A DNA stretch of 64,000 nucleotides from Diadophis punctatus similis (taxonomy: Eukaryota > Chordata > Lepidosauria > Squamata > Dipsadidae), in NCBI GenBank assembly GCA_023053685.1, contig JALIGW010000005.1, forward strand, positions 21,439,001 to 21,503,000, given 5' to 3'. Both the position numbers and the translations under genes were made by a program. Below the pieces are notes generated by a model that saw nothing but the letters and a program-made list of their open reading frames with translations, was not told the origin of the DNA and ran no database searches. Every line of letters starts with the position of its first letter. Position 1 is the first letter of the stretch. This document shows positions 23,311-35,204 of the stretch, in pieces.

Positions 23311-23612
23311 CAGTAGCACAGTGGCTCATGTGTTAGGACACTGGGTTGACTAGCAGCAAACCTGCATTTGAGATCCAAATGCTACCATGAGACAGGGTGA
23401 GCTCCAGTCATTCACTCCAGCTCCTGCCAACCTAGCAATTTGAAAGCATGCATTCAAGTAGATACAGTAGATAGGTACCATTTCGGTGGGAATATTAACC
23501 AAGACATGAAAGGAGCCCCCAACTGGGTGTCCCCCAGATAACAATGATGTCACCGGCTAATCCTTTCAACCTGGAAGCACCTTGGTGCTTTTGACACAAA
23601 TGCAATGCGAAT
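23311..23612 (+). repeat. tRNA-derived SINE
   Basis: The head CAGTAGCACAGTGGCTCATG...AGGACACTGGGTTGACTAGC has an A-box, and TTTGAGATCCAAATG is B-box-like. The body CATGAGACAGGGTGAGCTCC, CAGCTCCTGCCAACCTAGCA and GCATGCATTCAAGTAGAT is a squamate SINE of the same broad group as the minus-strand copy at 50734-51336. The tail is degraded. Confidence 0.75.
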
Positions 23613-23733
23613 TATCAGTATAGTCTCAGGTTTCAGTATTTTTCCTTGTATTAATCATGTATTATGACTGTCCATACGACCATAATCTTAGAAACAATGA
23701 CATATCAATTATTTTGAAAATTAGTATTATATA

Positions 23734-24494
<761 letters not shown>

Positions 24495-24515
24495 AACCAA
24501 CCAACCAACCAACCA

Positions 24516-24593
<78 letters not shown>

Positions 24594-24596
24594 ACC
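24495..24596. repeat. (CCAA)n then (CA)n microsatellite
   Basis: About six CCAA units (24495-24517) run into about 39 CA units, interrupted once near the end by CAAACA. Confidence 0.97.
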
Positions 24597-26616
24597 ATTG
24601 ACTTCTTTGATCAATCTAGGGAGATGGTTCTGGGCAGATAGGAACAGCTCTCTTTCTCCCAGTTTTTTTCTATATTTTGAGACATGCTAGCTAAATAAAG
24701 CTTGTATGATTCTGTCAATAGACTGGTTTTATTAGACTGGATGTGTGTTTCCATTTAATATGCTATTAAATGATTAAGTGGTTGTTTAGATGAAACGTAT
24801 AGGTCAGATATTTGATCTGATAGTTGATGGGATTGGGAAGAGTTGCAATTTCTGTGTATTCTGTACGTATTATTGCTATATATTACTTAACTCTATATTT
24901 TGATGAAAATTTAGTTACTAAGAACAGCAAAGCACTGATGCAGGGCAGCTGAGAATATTGTCCCAGGACATGGTTAAAAAAAGACTTAAATATTAATACT
25001 GTTATTTTCTGTGGCATATTATCCTTTGCCTCTGACACCCAATACCTTGAGCTGGCCCTTTCTCCCCACTTGGATGAATAGAGATGATTGGGTAATTAGT
25101 AGTGATATTAAGTTTATGCATTGTGTAACTATGCTGCAATATCAGTACAAAAGCAAAACAGGAAATCTAACTGGGTCCCTTGTTCTATTACTTCACATTT
25201 GATCCAAAGAACACTTTAATAAACTTTTTTTCCACAAATAATTCCAATGTGTATTTTTAGATCAAGTAGAATTGTGTTGTAATTAGCTTAATTCATTAAT
25301 GAACAATGGGCATTTTTAGCCATTCTTACACATTTGCCGGCTTGCATGATATTTGAGTAGTAGAAGTCGCTATAAGGATCCCAGCATATAATAGCTATTA
25401 TATTACCAAACATTCTCTATTTTTTTTAAAAGCCTTATACTACTTGGACTGAATTTAAAATATTTAAAAATGATTTTGCTATTGCATTTGGAAGAAGAAT
25501 TTGCAATTATAATTTATAATACTTTGCAAGAATAATGGCACGGTCTGTATTCCTTGAAACATAAATTTCAATCCTATCACAAAATACATAAAAATTAATT
25601 ATAGAAAATGTAGGTTTCAAAAATATGTGTGTAGTTTTTTTATGTGTTTTGCAATACTTTGCCTTATTTTTTATCTTTTATGACTGACAATATTTGCAAA
25701 TTCAAAGTCTTGTTACAAGAATATGAAGACAAGAGACATGTAAAGCCCAAACAACTTACTTCAAAGTAAATTAACTTATCTCACCTATACCTCACTATAG
25801 GAATTGATCTGGGTTAATCCTGAATCAAATGACAATCAGAGGAACTCCTAAGTATTGTGTAGTCAGTCAATAATTGTAACAATAGGAAGACAACTGCATC
25901 TTGTACAATGGTGTGGGCATGTTTAATTTTAAAGTAAAGAGATTTCCACCATTCCAAATTCAAGATGGCATTTGATCCCCAGCTCATCTCTATTTATTCT
26001 ACTTTGGTCCACTGGCTTAATGTACAGGGAAAAGTCAAAATCTAGTAAATATTCTCCGTAATGCTAAAAATTACAGAGAAGCCCATCTAGGCATATAATA
26101 AATCTGTTTACCCTCTGTGAAAGCCAACAGAGCAGTCGTTCTGAGAGATGGATTGAAAGGCCTGTCAGAAAATCTAACCATTTCTTCACTCCAGGCCTCT
26201 GGTAACCTGTATCCCCAAATCGGTTGTATTTTAGGCTTATCTGGATTGAATTTCAATTTCATTCAATCCAGTACTCTAGGAAAGGAAACATCAAGGCATG
26301 GAAGGAATGCAGGAGCGGTTTTAAAAATAAAATATATTCAGGTACGTGCTACGGCCATTGGCAATCATAGGACCACTTCAAATCTTACCCATTCTAGCCT
26401 TAGGCCTGAAAAATATAGTGAATATAGTAAAGCAACAGAGCACTGTCTGCTTCTCCAGAAGTTGCTATTGAGTTGAACTTTTAGGATAAGCTAAGGGTTC
26501 ACCTGTTGCCCAAAGGAACGGGGATTTAAAAAAATCTGTAGTGGTTTCTTGATGTCTTCCTTTAAGACTGCCATGGAACTTTGATATGCTGCATTACAAT
26601 CAGCCATTTTCCGCAA
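24597..26616. other. Unique-looking intron stretch
   Basis: AT-rich. A hairpin GGATTGAATTTC/AATTTCATTCAATCC is at 26242-26269. The open frames at 26071-26262 (-) and 26117-26476 (+) overlap and are not recognisable. Confidence 0.4.
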
Positions 26617-26934
26617 TACATGTAGTCCTCCACTTATAACGAGTCACTTTAGTGACCGTTTGTAGTTATGATCAGCCTCCCCAGGGCTACTTACAAACCA
26701 CCACCCCACCACAGTAATGTCATTGCCTTTAGGATTCACAGCAACCAGCCTGCATTTATGGCCATTTGTAGATTTATGACTTTTTTTGCTGGAAACTGGC
26801 ATTTATTTCCAGTTTCTAATAACAAACTGCCATTGCAGACAGTGGATTCGCTTAATGACTGCTGCATCTGCTTAACAACCACAGTGATTCATTTAACAAC
26901 GAGGGGTGGATTCTAAATTTTTTTTACTACCAGT

Positions 26935-27168
26935 TCTGTGGGCATGGCTTATTTTGTGGGTGTGGCTTGATGAACATGTGATGGTGGGTATGGCTTGATG
27001 AACATATGACTGGGTGGGTGTGGCTTCAGGGTCATGTGACTCAGTGGGCGTGGCTTGATTGTCATGCGACTGGTTGGTCATGTGACTGGGTGGGCGTAGC
27101 TGGTTGGTCATGTGACTGGGTGGGTGTAGATGGTTTGTCATGTGACTGGGTGGGCGTGGCCAACTTGA
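26935..27168. repeat. Minisatellite with TCATGTGACTGGGTGGGC units
   Basis: Around eight imperfect units of about 25-32 bp built from GTGGGCGTGGCTTG and GTCATGTGACTGGGTG. The same units occur in the hAT elements at 8761-9707 and 13037-13906. Confidence 0.85.
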
Positions 27169-28055
27169 TGTCACTCACGTCAAGGGTTAGGATTAGAGTT
27201 AGGATTAGAGTGCCTGGCCTCTCCTCGCCTCAAAGGCCTCAACGAGATACAATTTTCTTGTCTATTTATTTACTACTACTGAACATCCAAAATATACTAT
27301 TTAATCCTATGTTCTTTCTTTCTTGTCTCTCTCTCTTTCTCCCCTCCTTCCTTCCTCTTTCGTTTTCTTTCTTTCTCTTTCTCTTTCTCTTTCCTTCTTG
27401 GCTTCAGATTTTAAATCGTTTTTTAAAAATTACAACAACCTGATCAGTATCTTCATTTTGACAAATTTATCCTTACCAGGAAAATTTAAGCATTTATGAG
27501 CTTCAAGTTAATCCTATTTTTTTTAAAAAAAATAGTTTTAACTTGTCAGTTAAGAGTGTTCTGTATTATGATAGATTTAGTCAGCCATATACTTTTGTTT
27601 TGTTTGTATTTAATGTTTTACCTTTCTAATAAGTTTCTTTTTTTACATTTAAACTTTTTAAAATGTTTTTAACTTCGTGTATTTTATATTTTTTAACTTT
27701 TAAAATTGTTTACATCCCACCCTTCTTATACTAGTCTAGGAGTGTAATAAAATTTGATTTGCTGATCTGTGAGTTGCATGTTCATGAAGGTTAATTATGC
27801 AGTTATATGTGAATTACCCGGACTCAGTCTTTTAAGTATAGAGCTTTTCTTTTTAAAAAAAGAAAGCTAAAATAGTCACTGAATGAAGGACAGTGCTTTC
27901 AAATAGGCCTGAAAGAGAAGGAAGGGGGGAAAACAGAAAGTATTTCCCAAAATCTGCATCATAAGACTTCCAACAGCCTGAATCATAAGACTTTGCTTTG
28001 CAGATCAAAAGCTTCACTTATATTTAAATACTGAATATAGTCTGCTTTTTATATC

Positions 28056-28225
28056 TTTGAAGATGTTTCACTTCTCATCCAAGCTTCTTCAGTTCTGAAG
28101 AAGCTTCTTGGATGAGAAACGAAAGATCTTCAAAAAACAAAACAAAACCAGAAAGTCCAGTTGCCTCTTGAAAAAACACTTTTGGGACAACCATGACCTG
28201 GATGACTGAGAATCTCCATAGATAC
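28056..28225 (+). repeat. Hairpin repeat followed by conserved repeat body
   Basis: TTTGAAGATGTTTCACTTCT plus CATCCAAGCTTCTTCAG pairs with CTGAAGAAGCTTCTTGGATG plus AGAAACGAAAGATCTTCAAA. The following AAAGTCCAGTTGCCTCTTGA and GACCTGGATGACTGAGAATC belong to the same widespread vertebrate repeat. The strand GGATGAG-AAA-CGAAA resembles a hammerhead core without stem II, which hints at a Penelope-like origin, but this is inference. Confidence 0.6.
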
Positions 28226-29707
28226 TCTACTCTTTATACATATATTTTATTTTATCCTGAAACTATCATAATTTTTTTTTGCTAATTACCTTACTTTACC
28301 TTTTATTGTTGGCATGTTATGAAACACTATTACCACATTTTTTAGACCCTACAGAATAGTAGTGTGCAGTTATTTGGCCCGATTCCTCCATCTCGAGCCT
28401 CCCAAAATTTAAAACCTTCAGTAAGAGCATCTTGCAGGTTGCGCTGCTGAATATGAAACGCCAGCAAAACCCACCACTTTGCTCCTAAAGTGGCCTAGGG
28501 GAACAATCCATGTCGCTAAAAAAAACCCCCCAAAAACCAATCCACATCACATCTGTTTTAGGGAAGGAGGTTCAATTCATTGCCCAGTTAAAGACTGAAA
28601 TGAAATGCTGTAGGCTGACAGCATTGCTTCCAATGACATTCAGCTCCAGATCAGATCGGGCTTTTTTTTTTTTTTTTTTTTTTTTGCATGAAGGAGGAAC
28701 ATGGAGCGAACAAAAAAAAAAGAGCCTCCAGCCTCCGACAGATGCTGAAGCGGCCATCCCCGATGCTGGATGCCGGGTACGCCTCTTATTTTTGTCGGAC
28801 CGCTACCTCTTTGGGGCAAGAGTTGCTTTTTACAGCGTGGCGAGGAGCAACAAACAGCGCCCATTGCCTTGGCTGCTGCTGCTGCTGCCTTTACCCCGCA
28901 GAGGTCCAGCAAAGCCTCGCCAAAATGCCACGTCCGCTCAGGAATGCTTTCTCTTTCCCCTCCCCAGGACTGTGCTAAGTGGTGGCTCATTCCTGCCCCG
29001 CTGCGCCAGCATCACACAAAGCAAATTAAAGGTGGCCCGCCTCTCTCTCTGCCACACCACCCACCACCCACCCAGCTTCCCTTTTACCTTTCTTTAATGC
29101 GCCCCGCTTCCATCTCCAAACCTCACGGCGCCCAGAAGGGGGAAAAGAAAAAAAAAGGCTTGGCCTCTGAAGCCTCTTGAGGGAGAGTCCTTGTGTGTGT
29201 GTATGAGTATTTTGTGAGGAGAGCCAGGCAAAGGGAGCCCGGGAAACCACCCCAGCTGCGAAGCGATCGGCCCCTTTTCTTCCGCTGCCGCTGCCGCTGC
29301 CTCTTCTCTCTGCTAATAGAAGTCGGAGAGGAAATGGCATCAGTAAGCAAGCAACCCGCCCCTGGCGGGTAGGCAGGCAGGGCAAGCATGGTGTGGACGG
29401 GCGGGGCAAGCGAGTGGCGACCAGGCGTGCAGGGGGGTAAGCGGAATCGGCACGGGGGGAGCGAGCGGAACCAGCTTGGCGGCATGGCCAGGCTGCAGTT
29501 ACTGCCGGTTCGGAGAACCAGTCCCTATTTTTACTACCGGTTCTATAGAATCGGTCCGAATCAGGAGGAACCCACCTCTGTTAACAACCCCTAGAAAAAA
29601 TGTTGCAAAATCAGGGGAAATCACATGGTGATCCACTTAATGACTGGCATGATTTACAACCATAATTCTGGCCTCAATTATCATTGTAAGTTGGGAACTG
29701 ACTGTAC

Positions 29708-29795
29708 TACCATGTTTGCCCAAAAATAAGACTAGTGCTTATTTCGGGGCCTAAAAGAAAATAAGTCCAGGTCTTATTTTTGGGGAAACACGGTA
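29708..29795. mobile_element. Short fold-back MITE (88 bp)
   Basis: TACCATGTTTGCCCAAAAAT plus AAGAC pairs with GTCTTATTTTTGGGGAAACA plus CGGTA. The middle GTGCTTATTTCGGGGCCTAA is the only unpaired part. TA borders suggest a TA target. It lies 2 bp beyond the outer MITE, so insertion of one next to the other is likely. Confidence 0.85.
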
Positions 29796-29914
29796 CTGGG
29801 AATACTGTCAGGACCATTTGGAACATGGGAGTTTAATTCTCTATTTTAACACATTTTTAAAAGGGCCAACTAGGCTTTCACCTCTTCTTGCAGTTGTGCA
29901 AAAGAAGGCTCATA

Positions 29915-30320
29915 CAAATAGTCATCAATTTACAACTACAATTGAGCCCAAAATTTATGTTGCTAAGTGAAACATTTGTTAAGTGAGTTTTGCCCTATTT
30001 TATTACTTTCCTTGCCACAGTCGTTAAGTGAATCATTGCATTTGTTACATTAGTAACACGGTTGTTAAGTGAATCTGGCTTCCCCATTGACTTTGTTTGT
30101 CAGAAGGTGACAAGAGGCGGCAAGAGTTGATCCCATGACCCCAGGACACTGCAACCGTCATAAATAGGAAACAGTTGCCAAGCAGCTGAATTTTGTTCAC
30201 ATGACCAAGGGGATACTGCAACGGTCGTAAGTGTGAAAAATGGTCATAAGTCACTTTTTTCAGTGCCACTGTACCTTTGAATGGTCACTAAATGAACTGT
30301 TGTAAGTCAAGGACTACCTG
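29915..30320. mobile_element. TA-flanked MITE (CAGGTAGTCCTCGACTTA family), near full length
   Basis: Left end CAAATAGTCATCAATTTAC after TA, right end GTAAGTCAAGGACTACCTG before TA. The body has AATTGAGCCCAAAATTTATG, GTTAAGTGAATCTGGCTTCC, GGATACTGCAACGGTCGTAA and CACTTTTTTCAGTGCC. This is the best-preserved reference copy in the window, together with 35243-35639. Confidence 0.85.
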
Positions 30321-30322
30321 TA

Positions 30323-31619
30323 TTCCCTTTCTTATTGCTAAACTCTGCCCATGACAATCATGTATTTCCTCTGCCTATCATATTACTGTGCTTTATAGAA
30401 GAGATTACTGGTAATCTGGCAACACCAATTAACTGTTCTTGGAGACTGAACATTTAAGAAACATTATTGAACTAATTTAAAGCACTGCTATTGCTGCTAT
30501 TCAATAGAGCAGCTTCTAAGCAGCTAAAAGAATCATAAAATTAGCAACAAAAAATGGATGAGTGAGACAGCAATCTGGCTGTAGAAACATCTGATACATT
30601 CTGCAGTGAAAAGCTTGCAGTTTAATTGTGTTTTAAAAATCTGTCTATAGGAAAATGTTGTTACTTGCCGGATATTTCTTGTTGTTACTATCAATTTCTA
30701 TTATAACATAGCAAGATTTTGAGAAACACCAATTCACTGAAGATTTCTAAGTCAATCTTCCTGCCAGGTTAACCGTTATACTAAATGTAATTAAATTATA
30801 GCACCTGTCACAGATGTACAAATTGCCACAAAATATTTTTTTCACACCCTTCAGAAGTGTGATATCCCAGTAAAAGCTAATTATTTTACAGTCCTATGGA
30901 TTGTGAATCTTTCTATCAAAACTTTTTTCTCCAAATTAGGGTTCAGCTCTTCGACATTCCAGGACTAGCTGTTATTTGCAAATAAATATATTTGAGGTAT
31001 CAGAGCATGATAAAATATACTTTTCTGTTGTACTGAATATTTGCATGAGTTCTCAAGCTTGGACTGAGAATCCTGCTAAGTAAACGTTTTTAAGACTGTT
31101 TTCTAAACAATCTCCACGTTATTACTATGTCAACAAAGATGGTGGGCATTGAAGGCACATGAAATACATTAGAAAAAACATATTTGCTCATTATAAATAT
31201 TATCCTTCCATGATATCTTTACACTGTAATGCTGGATTTACTGTAGCTTTCCTATTGTTCTTTGATGACTTTTATTATGCAACAACCTTCTGACAAACCG
31301 AATGTGTGTCGAATGTGCCTGCAGTGTTTTGAAGGAACTGTGAGCCTAGTGCAAACTGGCAGCCAGTCTTCCAGGTATCTTACTGGAAAGAATTAGAAAA
31401 ATAGAGGCACATGTACCATTTGTTCTCTTGGAACATTTTAAATCAAGAATTCTGTATAACTAAAGAATGCAGCATCAACAGCAGCATTTCCATAGCTGGG
31501 TTTTACTGTTTCTTATTTGTTACAAATTAAAATACATTTGCAATTCCATTTTAGCTACTTAATATATTAATAATCCTAAAAACCATATTATGCCTCACAA
31601 TACTGTAGAACAGTGTTTT
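30323..31619. other. Unique-looking intron stretch
   Basis: AT-rich. A GT/AG-bounded open piece at 31325-31373 was considered as an exon and rejected. No repeat recognised. Confidence 0.45.
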
Positions 31620-32390
31620 ATTTATTTATTTATTATTCAATCTTATAGGCCGCCCAACTCTCTAGGGCAGTGGTTCCCAACCTTTTTGTGATCGAGTACC
31701 ACTTGGAGGTCCCGTACAGTCGCCGCGTACCACCTGGTTCCAGAGAAACTAAATTCGATCAGATATCACTTTATTTCCATAATTGTACAAGTAGAACACG
31801 CAAACCAACTACGAAAACAAGGGTTCTACTGCGCGACTGCTGAGAGTTCAGAACAGTCACCGTTCCTTTTTTGGCCCCGCGCATCCAGCAACTGGATTCT
31901 CGGGCCGCTGGGACCAGGTTGGTGGCGTGTGGCAACAGTTGCAAATTGTTGCCAGATTATCTTGTGTTAGGCAGTAAACATTTTTGTGAAGTAAAAAATA
32001 ACTAACTAAAAATCGTTCATGACCCTGAAAGTGTTTGCGTACCACCTGGAAGGCCCTCGCGTACCACTAGTGGTACACATACCACAGGTTGGGAACCACT
32101 GCTCTAGGGACTCTGGGCGGCGAATAACATAAGATGAACAATCGGTTAAAACAATAATAAAAAAGTTAAAAATACATTTATAAAAGTTAAAAAAACATTT
32201 TTCACTCATTCATACACGGGGTGACCATTCCAATATATTATCACTGGTCTCTATCCCCACACCTGCCGGAGGAGCCAGGTTTTGATAGCTTTATGGAAGG
32301 CCAGCAAGGTGGGGATGGTCCGGATCTCCGGCGGTAGTTGGTTCCACAGAGACGGAGCCGCCACAGAGAAGGCTCTCCCCCGCCCTTTGG
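31620..32390 (-). repeat. CR1-type LINE 3' end, split by a hAT element
   Basis: Minus-strand element: an (ATTT)n tail at 31620-31634, CCGCCCAACTCTCTAGG...GACTCTGGGCGGCGAAT as 3' UTR, and the reverse-transcriptase C-terminus at 32251-32390 reading RAFSVAAPSLWNQLPPEIRT and LLAFHKAIKTWLL. A hAT MITE interrupts it at 31668-32101. The coding sequence stops at 32390, where another repeat abuts. Confidence 0.87.
31668..32101. mobile_element. hAT MITE (434 bp), CAGTGGTTCCCAACC family
   Basis: Begins CAGTGGTTCCCAACCTTTTT and ends AGGTTGGGAACCACTG. Flanked by perfect CTCTAGGG (31660-31667, 32102-32109) from the CR1 target. Internal GTACCACCTGG motifs occur at both ends. The first 13 bases equal those of the autonomous hAT element at 53644-56158. 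Confidence 0.93.
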
Positions 32391-32507
32391 CAACTTTAAG
32401 ACATGTGGATGAGAGTCCCCAAAATTGCCCAGCCACCATTACTGGCTGAGGAATTCTGGGAGTTGAAGTCTACAATTTTAAGTTTGCCAAGGCTGAGAAA
32501 CACTAGA
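32386..32507. repeat. MITE remnant, TTGGCAACTTTAAGACATGTGG family
   Basis: Left part TTTGGCAACTTTAAGACATG and right part GAATTCTGGGAGTTGAAGTC...GTTTGCCAAGGCTGAGAAACAC are the two arms of a fold-back repeat. The expected outer left end (CAGTGTTTCTCAACC-like) is missing. Related copies: 5951-6027, 42382-42483. Confidence 0.72.
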
Positions 32508-33376
32508 GCGCAGTCCAATGTGCATCTTTTTCCCCCCGTTCCTTGCCTGACATCACCATAAGTGTATTTGTTGAAATAAATCCCATTTATTCCATAAAAA
32601 TTGGCATGCTACATACTATTGATTAACCATTTATTATTTATTGACTGTAGAAATTAGGTCCTTTTATTTCAAAATCTAGCTCTCTGTTGAAAACTGCTGG
32701 GAATTCTCATTTGTATGCTACAGGAAAGTGTGAGTACAGCTTTCAATGAATGTGAAATCTGTACATACCTCTGACCCAAAGCTGGAAAGAAAATGCAAGT
32801 GAGTCATAGCTACTGGAGCAATCTTCTTGTTTTTATATTTTTTCAGAATAATAGCTTAATACAGTTGATCGGAGGATAAAAATGAAACCACATTATATGA
32901 CTTTGGGATACATGGTTAAAAAGGAAATATGTACTTCTTATCTCCTCTAACTTGGCTTTTGTAAAGTGCAATGCTCACATAAAAATGAATTAAACAGATA
33001 TAATTTCCTGCTACATCTTCATTTTATTAATATTAGAATTGGGAGTGAAAATCCTTATTTTCCCCCAAAAAAACAAACCCCACAAAACAAAAACAGGGCA
33101 TGTAATGGGAATATAATGACTGAGCAAGAACCAAAAATTCAGGCACTGCAGATAATAAACAGTCTGCTCTTTCTCTCAGCTCGTTCTTTCAGTCTAAGAA
33201 AGGGCTGCCAACATAGGGGCAGCTTCTTGATAAGCTTCCTCTAGACCTCTTCCTCCTCTGATTTTCAAATGTACTAAAAGCAATAATTTTGAAGTCTGTT
33301 GTACAATGTCCTAGGAAGTTGAAAAGCTCTGATGCTCTGATGTTCCTTGGTCCTTGCTTTGATTTTTTTCCCCTCA
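32508..33376. other. Unique-looking intron stretch
   Basis: No repeat or exon recognised. Confidence 0.45.
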
Positions 33377-33384
33377 CCATAGAC

Positions 33385-34635
33385 CCGTGATGGGGAACCT
33401 ATGGCACGCATGCCACAGGTGGCACGTGGAGGCAGGTTGCATGGCACGCGCGGCAGCGCCCATTCCTCTTCCGGGTTTCCTGCGCACGCATGCGCACCGG
33501 CCAGCTAGTCTTCTGGTTACTGGCGCATTCACATGTGACGATCAGCAGGCCTTCACACATGCAACTATGCCAGAAACCGGAAGATCAGCCAGCCAGCTGA
33601 TCATCGCGCATGCATGCGCACCAGTAACCAGAAGACTAGCTGGCCGGTGCACATGTGTGCACCAGAAACTGGAAGTTTATTTCCCGGCACACGCATGCCC
33701 ACTGGGCAGCTCCTCTGTGCGGCCATGCCATCAACGCCCATTGCCCGGGATCCACGTTGGATGCCGTTCGCGCCAGCAAAGCAGCACTGCCTCTTTGCCT
33801 GTGCCGCTTCCTCTTTGCAGAGGCAGTGGCGGCTACAGCCTCACTGTAAACCTCGGGATTTGCCTTACGTGGGGGGGGGGAGGTCCTGGTGGGGGGAGAA
33901 CATCTGTGGTGCCAGCGACTGCAGCCACGCTCCGGAGAAGCCCCGTTGGAACGCCGATCAGATATGTGTATGACTGCCTCTTTGCTGGTGCGAATGGCCT
34001 GCTGCCGCTGCCTCTTTGCCAAGGCAGTGGCACCGGCAAAGTTATGTAGGCAAGCCCCATGCCCCGCCGGTATACTGGAAATCTCCTGACCGGCTCTGCG
34101 GGGCTGCAGAGCTGAGCATCTGGCATCCTACTTCTTTTGCGCTGGCCGCCGCCAATCACACGGCTGATTGGTGCTCCAGTGGGGCTTCTCTGGAGCGTGG
34201 CTGCAGTCGCTGGCACCATGGACATTTCTCACCACCACCAGGACCTTTCCCCCCCCCCCCGGTAAGGCAAACCCCGAGGTTTACAGTGAGGCTGGCAGGA
34301 GGAGGAGTCGCCGCTGCCCCTGCAAAGAGGGTCCCCCCCACCAGGACCTTTCTCCCCCCCCCGTAAGGCAAACCTTGAGGCTTACAGAAAGGCTGGCAGG
34401 AGGAGGAGCCACCACTGCCTCTGCAAAGAGGCAGCGGCGCAGGCAAAAAGCACTCGGAAGCAGCCAGTGGAGTGCAATGTTAATTAACCGTCTCGGAGAG
34501 ATCTCGCCTGTTGCAATTTTTCAAGCCAAAGGCACTTAGGAGGTGCTTGCGCACCCAGGAAAGGAAAAGGTCAGATGGAGAAAGGGGCAAAGGCCATTGT
34601 CCCCCTCCTGAGGAAAAAAAGGTTAGCCATCACTG
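33385..34635. mobile_element. hAT non-autonomous element (1.25 kb)
   Basis: Begins CCGTGATGGGGAACCTATGG and ends AGGTTAGCCATCACTG. Flanked by CCATAGAC (33377-33384) and CCATAGAT (34636-34643), 7/8. GC-rich with many internal repeats: the block GTAAGGCAAACC-x-GAGG-TTACAG-AGGCTGGCAGG occurs at about 34242-34307 and 34344-34408, and inverted at 33837-33891. Open frames up to 220 aa exist on both strands, but their overlap and repetitive make-up argue against coding. Confidence 0.88.
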
Positions 34636-34663
34636 CCATAGATTAACATGACTCTCCCACAGT

Positions 34664-34928
34664 AACAGTAGCAATAGCACTTAGACTTATATACCGCTTC
34701 ATAGTGCTTTACAGCCCTCTCTAGGCGGTTTACAGAGTCAACATATTGCCCCCAACAATCTAGGCCCTCATTTTACTGACCTTGGAAGGCTGAGTCAACC
34801 TTGAGCCGGTCAGAATCGAACTCCTGGCAAAAAGAAAGAAAGAATGAATGAATGAATGAATCAAACTCCTGGCAGTGAGCAGTGAGTTAGCCTGCAGTCC
34901 TGCATTCTAACCACTGCGCCACCACGTC
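34664..34928 (-). repeat. Sauria-type SINE, minus strand
   Basis: Reads AGCAATAGCACTTAGACTTA, TATACCGCTTCATAGTGC, CCCCCAACAATCTAGG and ends CCACTGCGCCACC, the reverse complement of the SINE. A (GAAA/GAAT)n expansion at 34829-34862 has duplicated part of the B-box region, so TCAAACTCCTGGCA appears twice. Confidence 0.88.
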
Positions 34929-35204
34929 TCTTTTAGTGGTCTTGAGAAGGGTAGACTGAGTAGTGGTATGGTAGCTTTCTTCAAGAACCTGTAGAAGGAC
35001 AAGATTTATTCTGTATCACCACATACACTGTAGTACAGGATAGAAATAATAGTTGTAAGTTACAGGAAAGGTAGAGTTCATATAAAACAAATGTTCCTAA
35101 CTGTAAAAGTAGTTTGATAGTAAAGTCAGTATCCAGATGGGTTCTCCTTCTCTGGTTGGTGTAGGCAAAAGCTAAAAAAAAATAATACATTGGGATGATT
35201 TTAT

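Larger units (their letters stand above)
26901..29580. mobile_element. Large hAT non-autonomous element (2.68 kb)
   Basis: Begins GAGGGGTGGATTC and ends GAACCCACCTCTG. Flanked by identical TTAACAAC (26893-26900 and 29581-29588), which belong to the host MITE. From left to right: a CATGTGACTGGGTGGGCGTGG minisatellite (26935-27168), TTAGG-like repeats (27184-27210), CT-rich tracts, AT-rich DNA, a hairpin repeat (28056-28134), poly-T at 28663-28685, and a GC-rich right part with ACCGGTTC motifs near the end (29507-29545). No transposase frame survives; the ORFs at 28510-29485 overlap on both strands and are not credible. Confidence 0.87.
26619..29704. mobile_element. TA-flanked MITE (CAGGTAGTCCTCGACTTA family) split by a hAT element
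   Basis: Left end CATGTAGTCCTCCACTTATA after TA (26617-26618); right end GTAAGTTGGGAACTGACTG before TA (29705-29706). The two halves (26619-26900 and 29589-29704) have the family's internal ACTTAATGACTG and TTTACAACCATAATTCTGG. Between them is the complete 26901-29580 hAT insertion. The TA target suggests a Tc1/mariner-like mobiliser, but the family is non-coding. Confidence 0.8.

Noticed and set aside
28510..29485. Open frames of 195, 136, 127 and 120 aa
   Set aside because: Within the 26901-29580 hAT element, overlapping on both strands, with poly-Phe/poly-Lys from a poly-T run. Not protein-like.
31325..31373. Possible small exon (CFEGTVSLVQTGSQSS) between cctgcag and CAG/gtatct
   Set aside because: Acceptor lacks a polypyrimidine tract, and the sequence does not match any ADGRA1 segment or other family I know.
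33387..34049. 220-aa open frame
   Set aside because: Inside the 33385-34635 hAT element, built from internal repeats and overlapped by long antisense frames.
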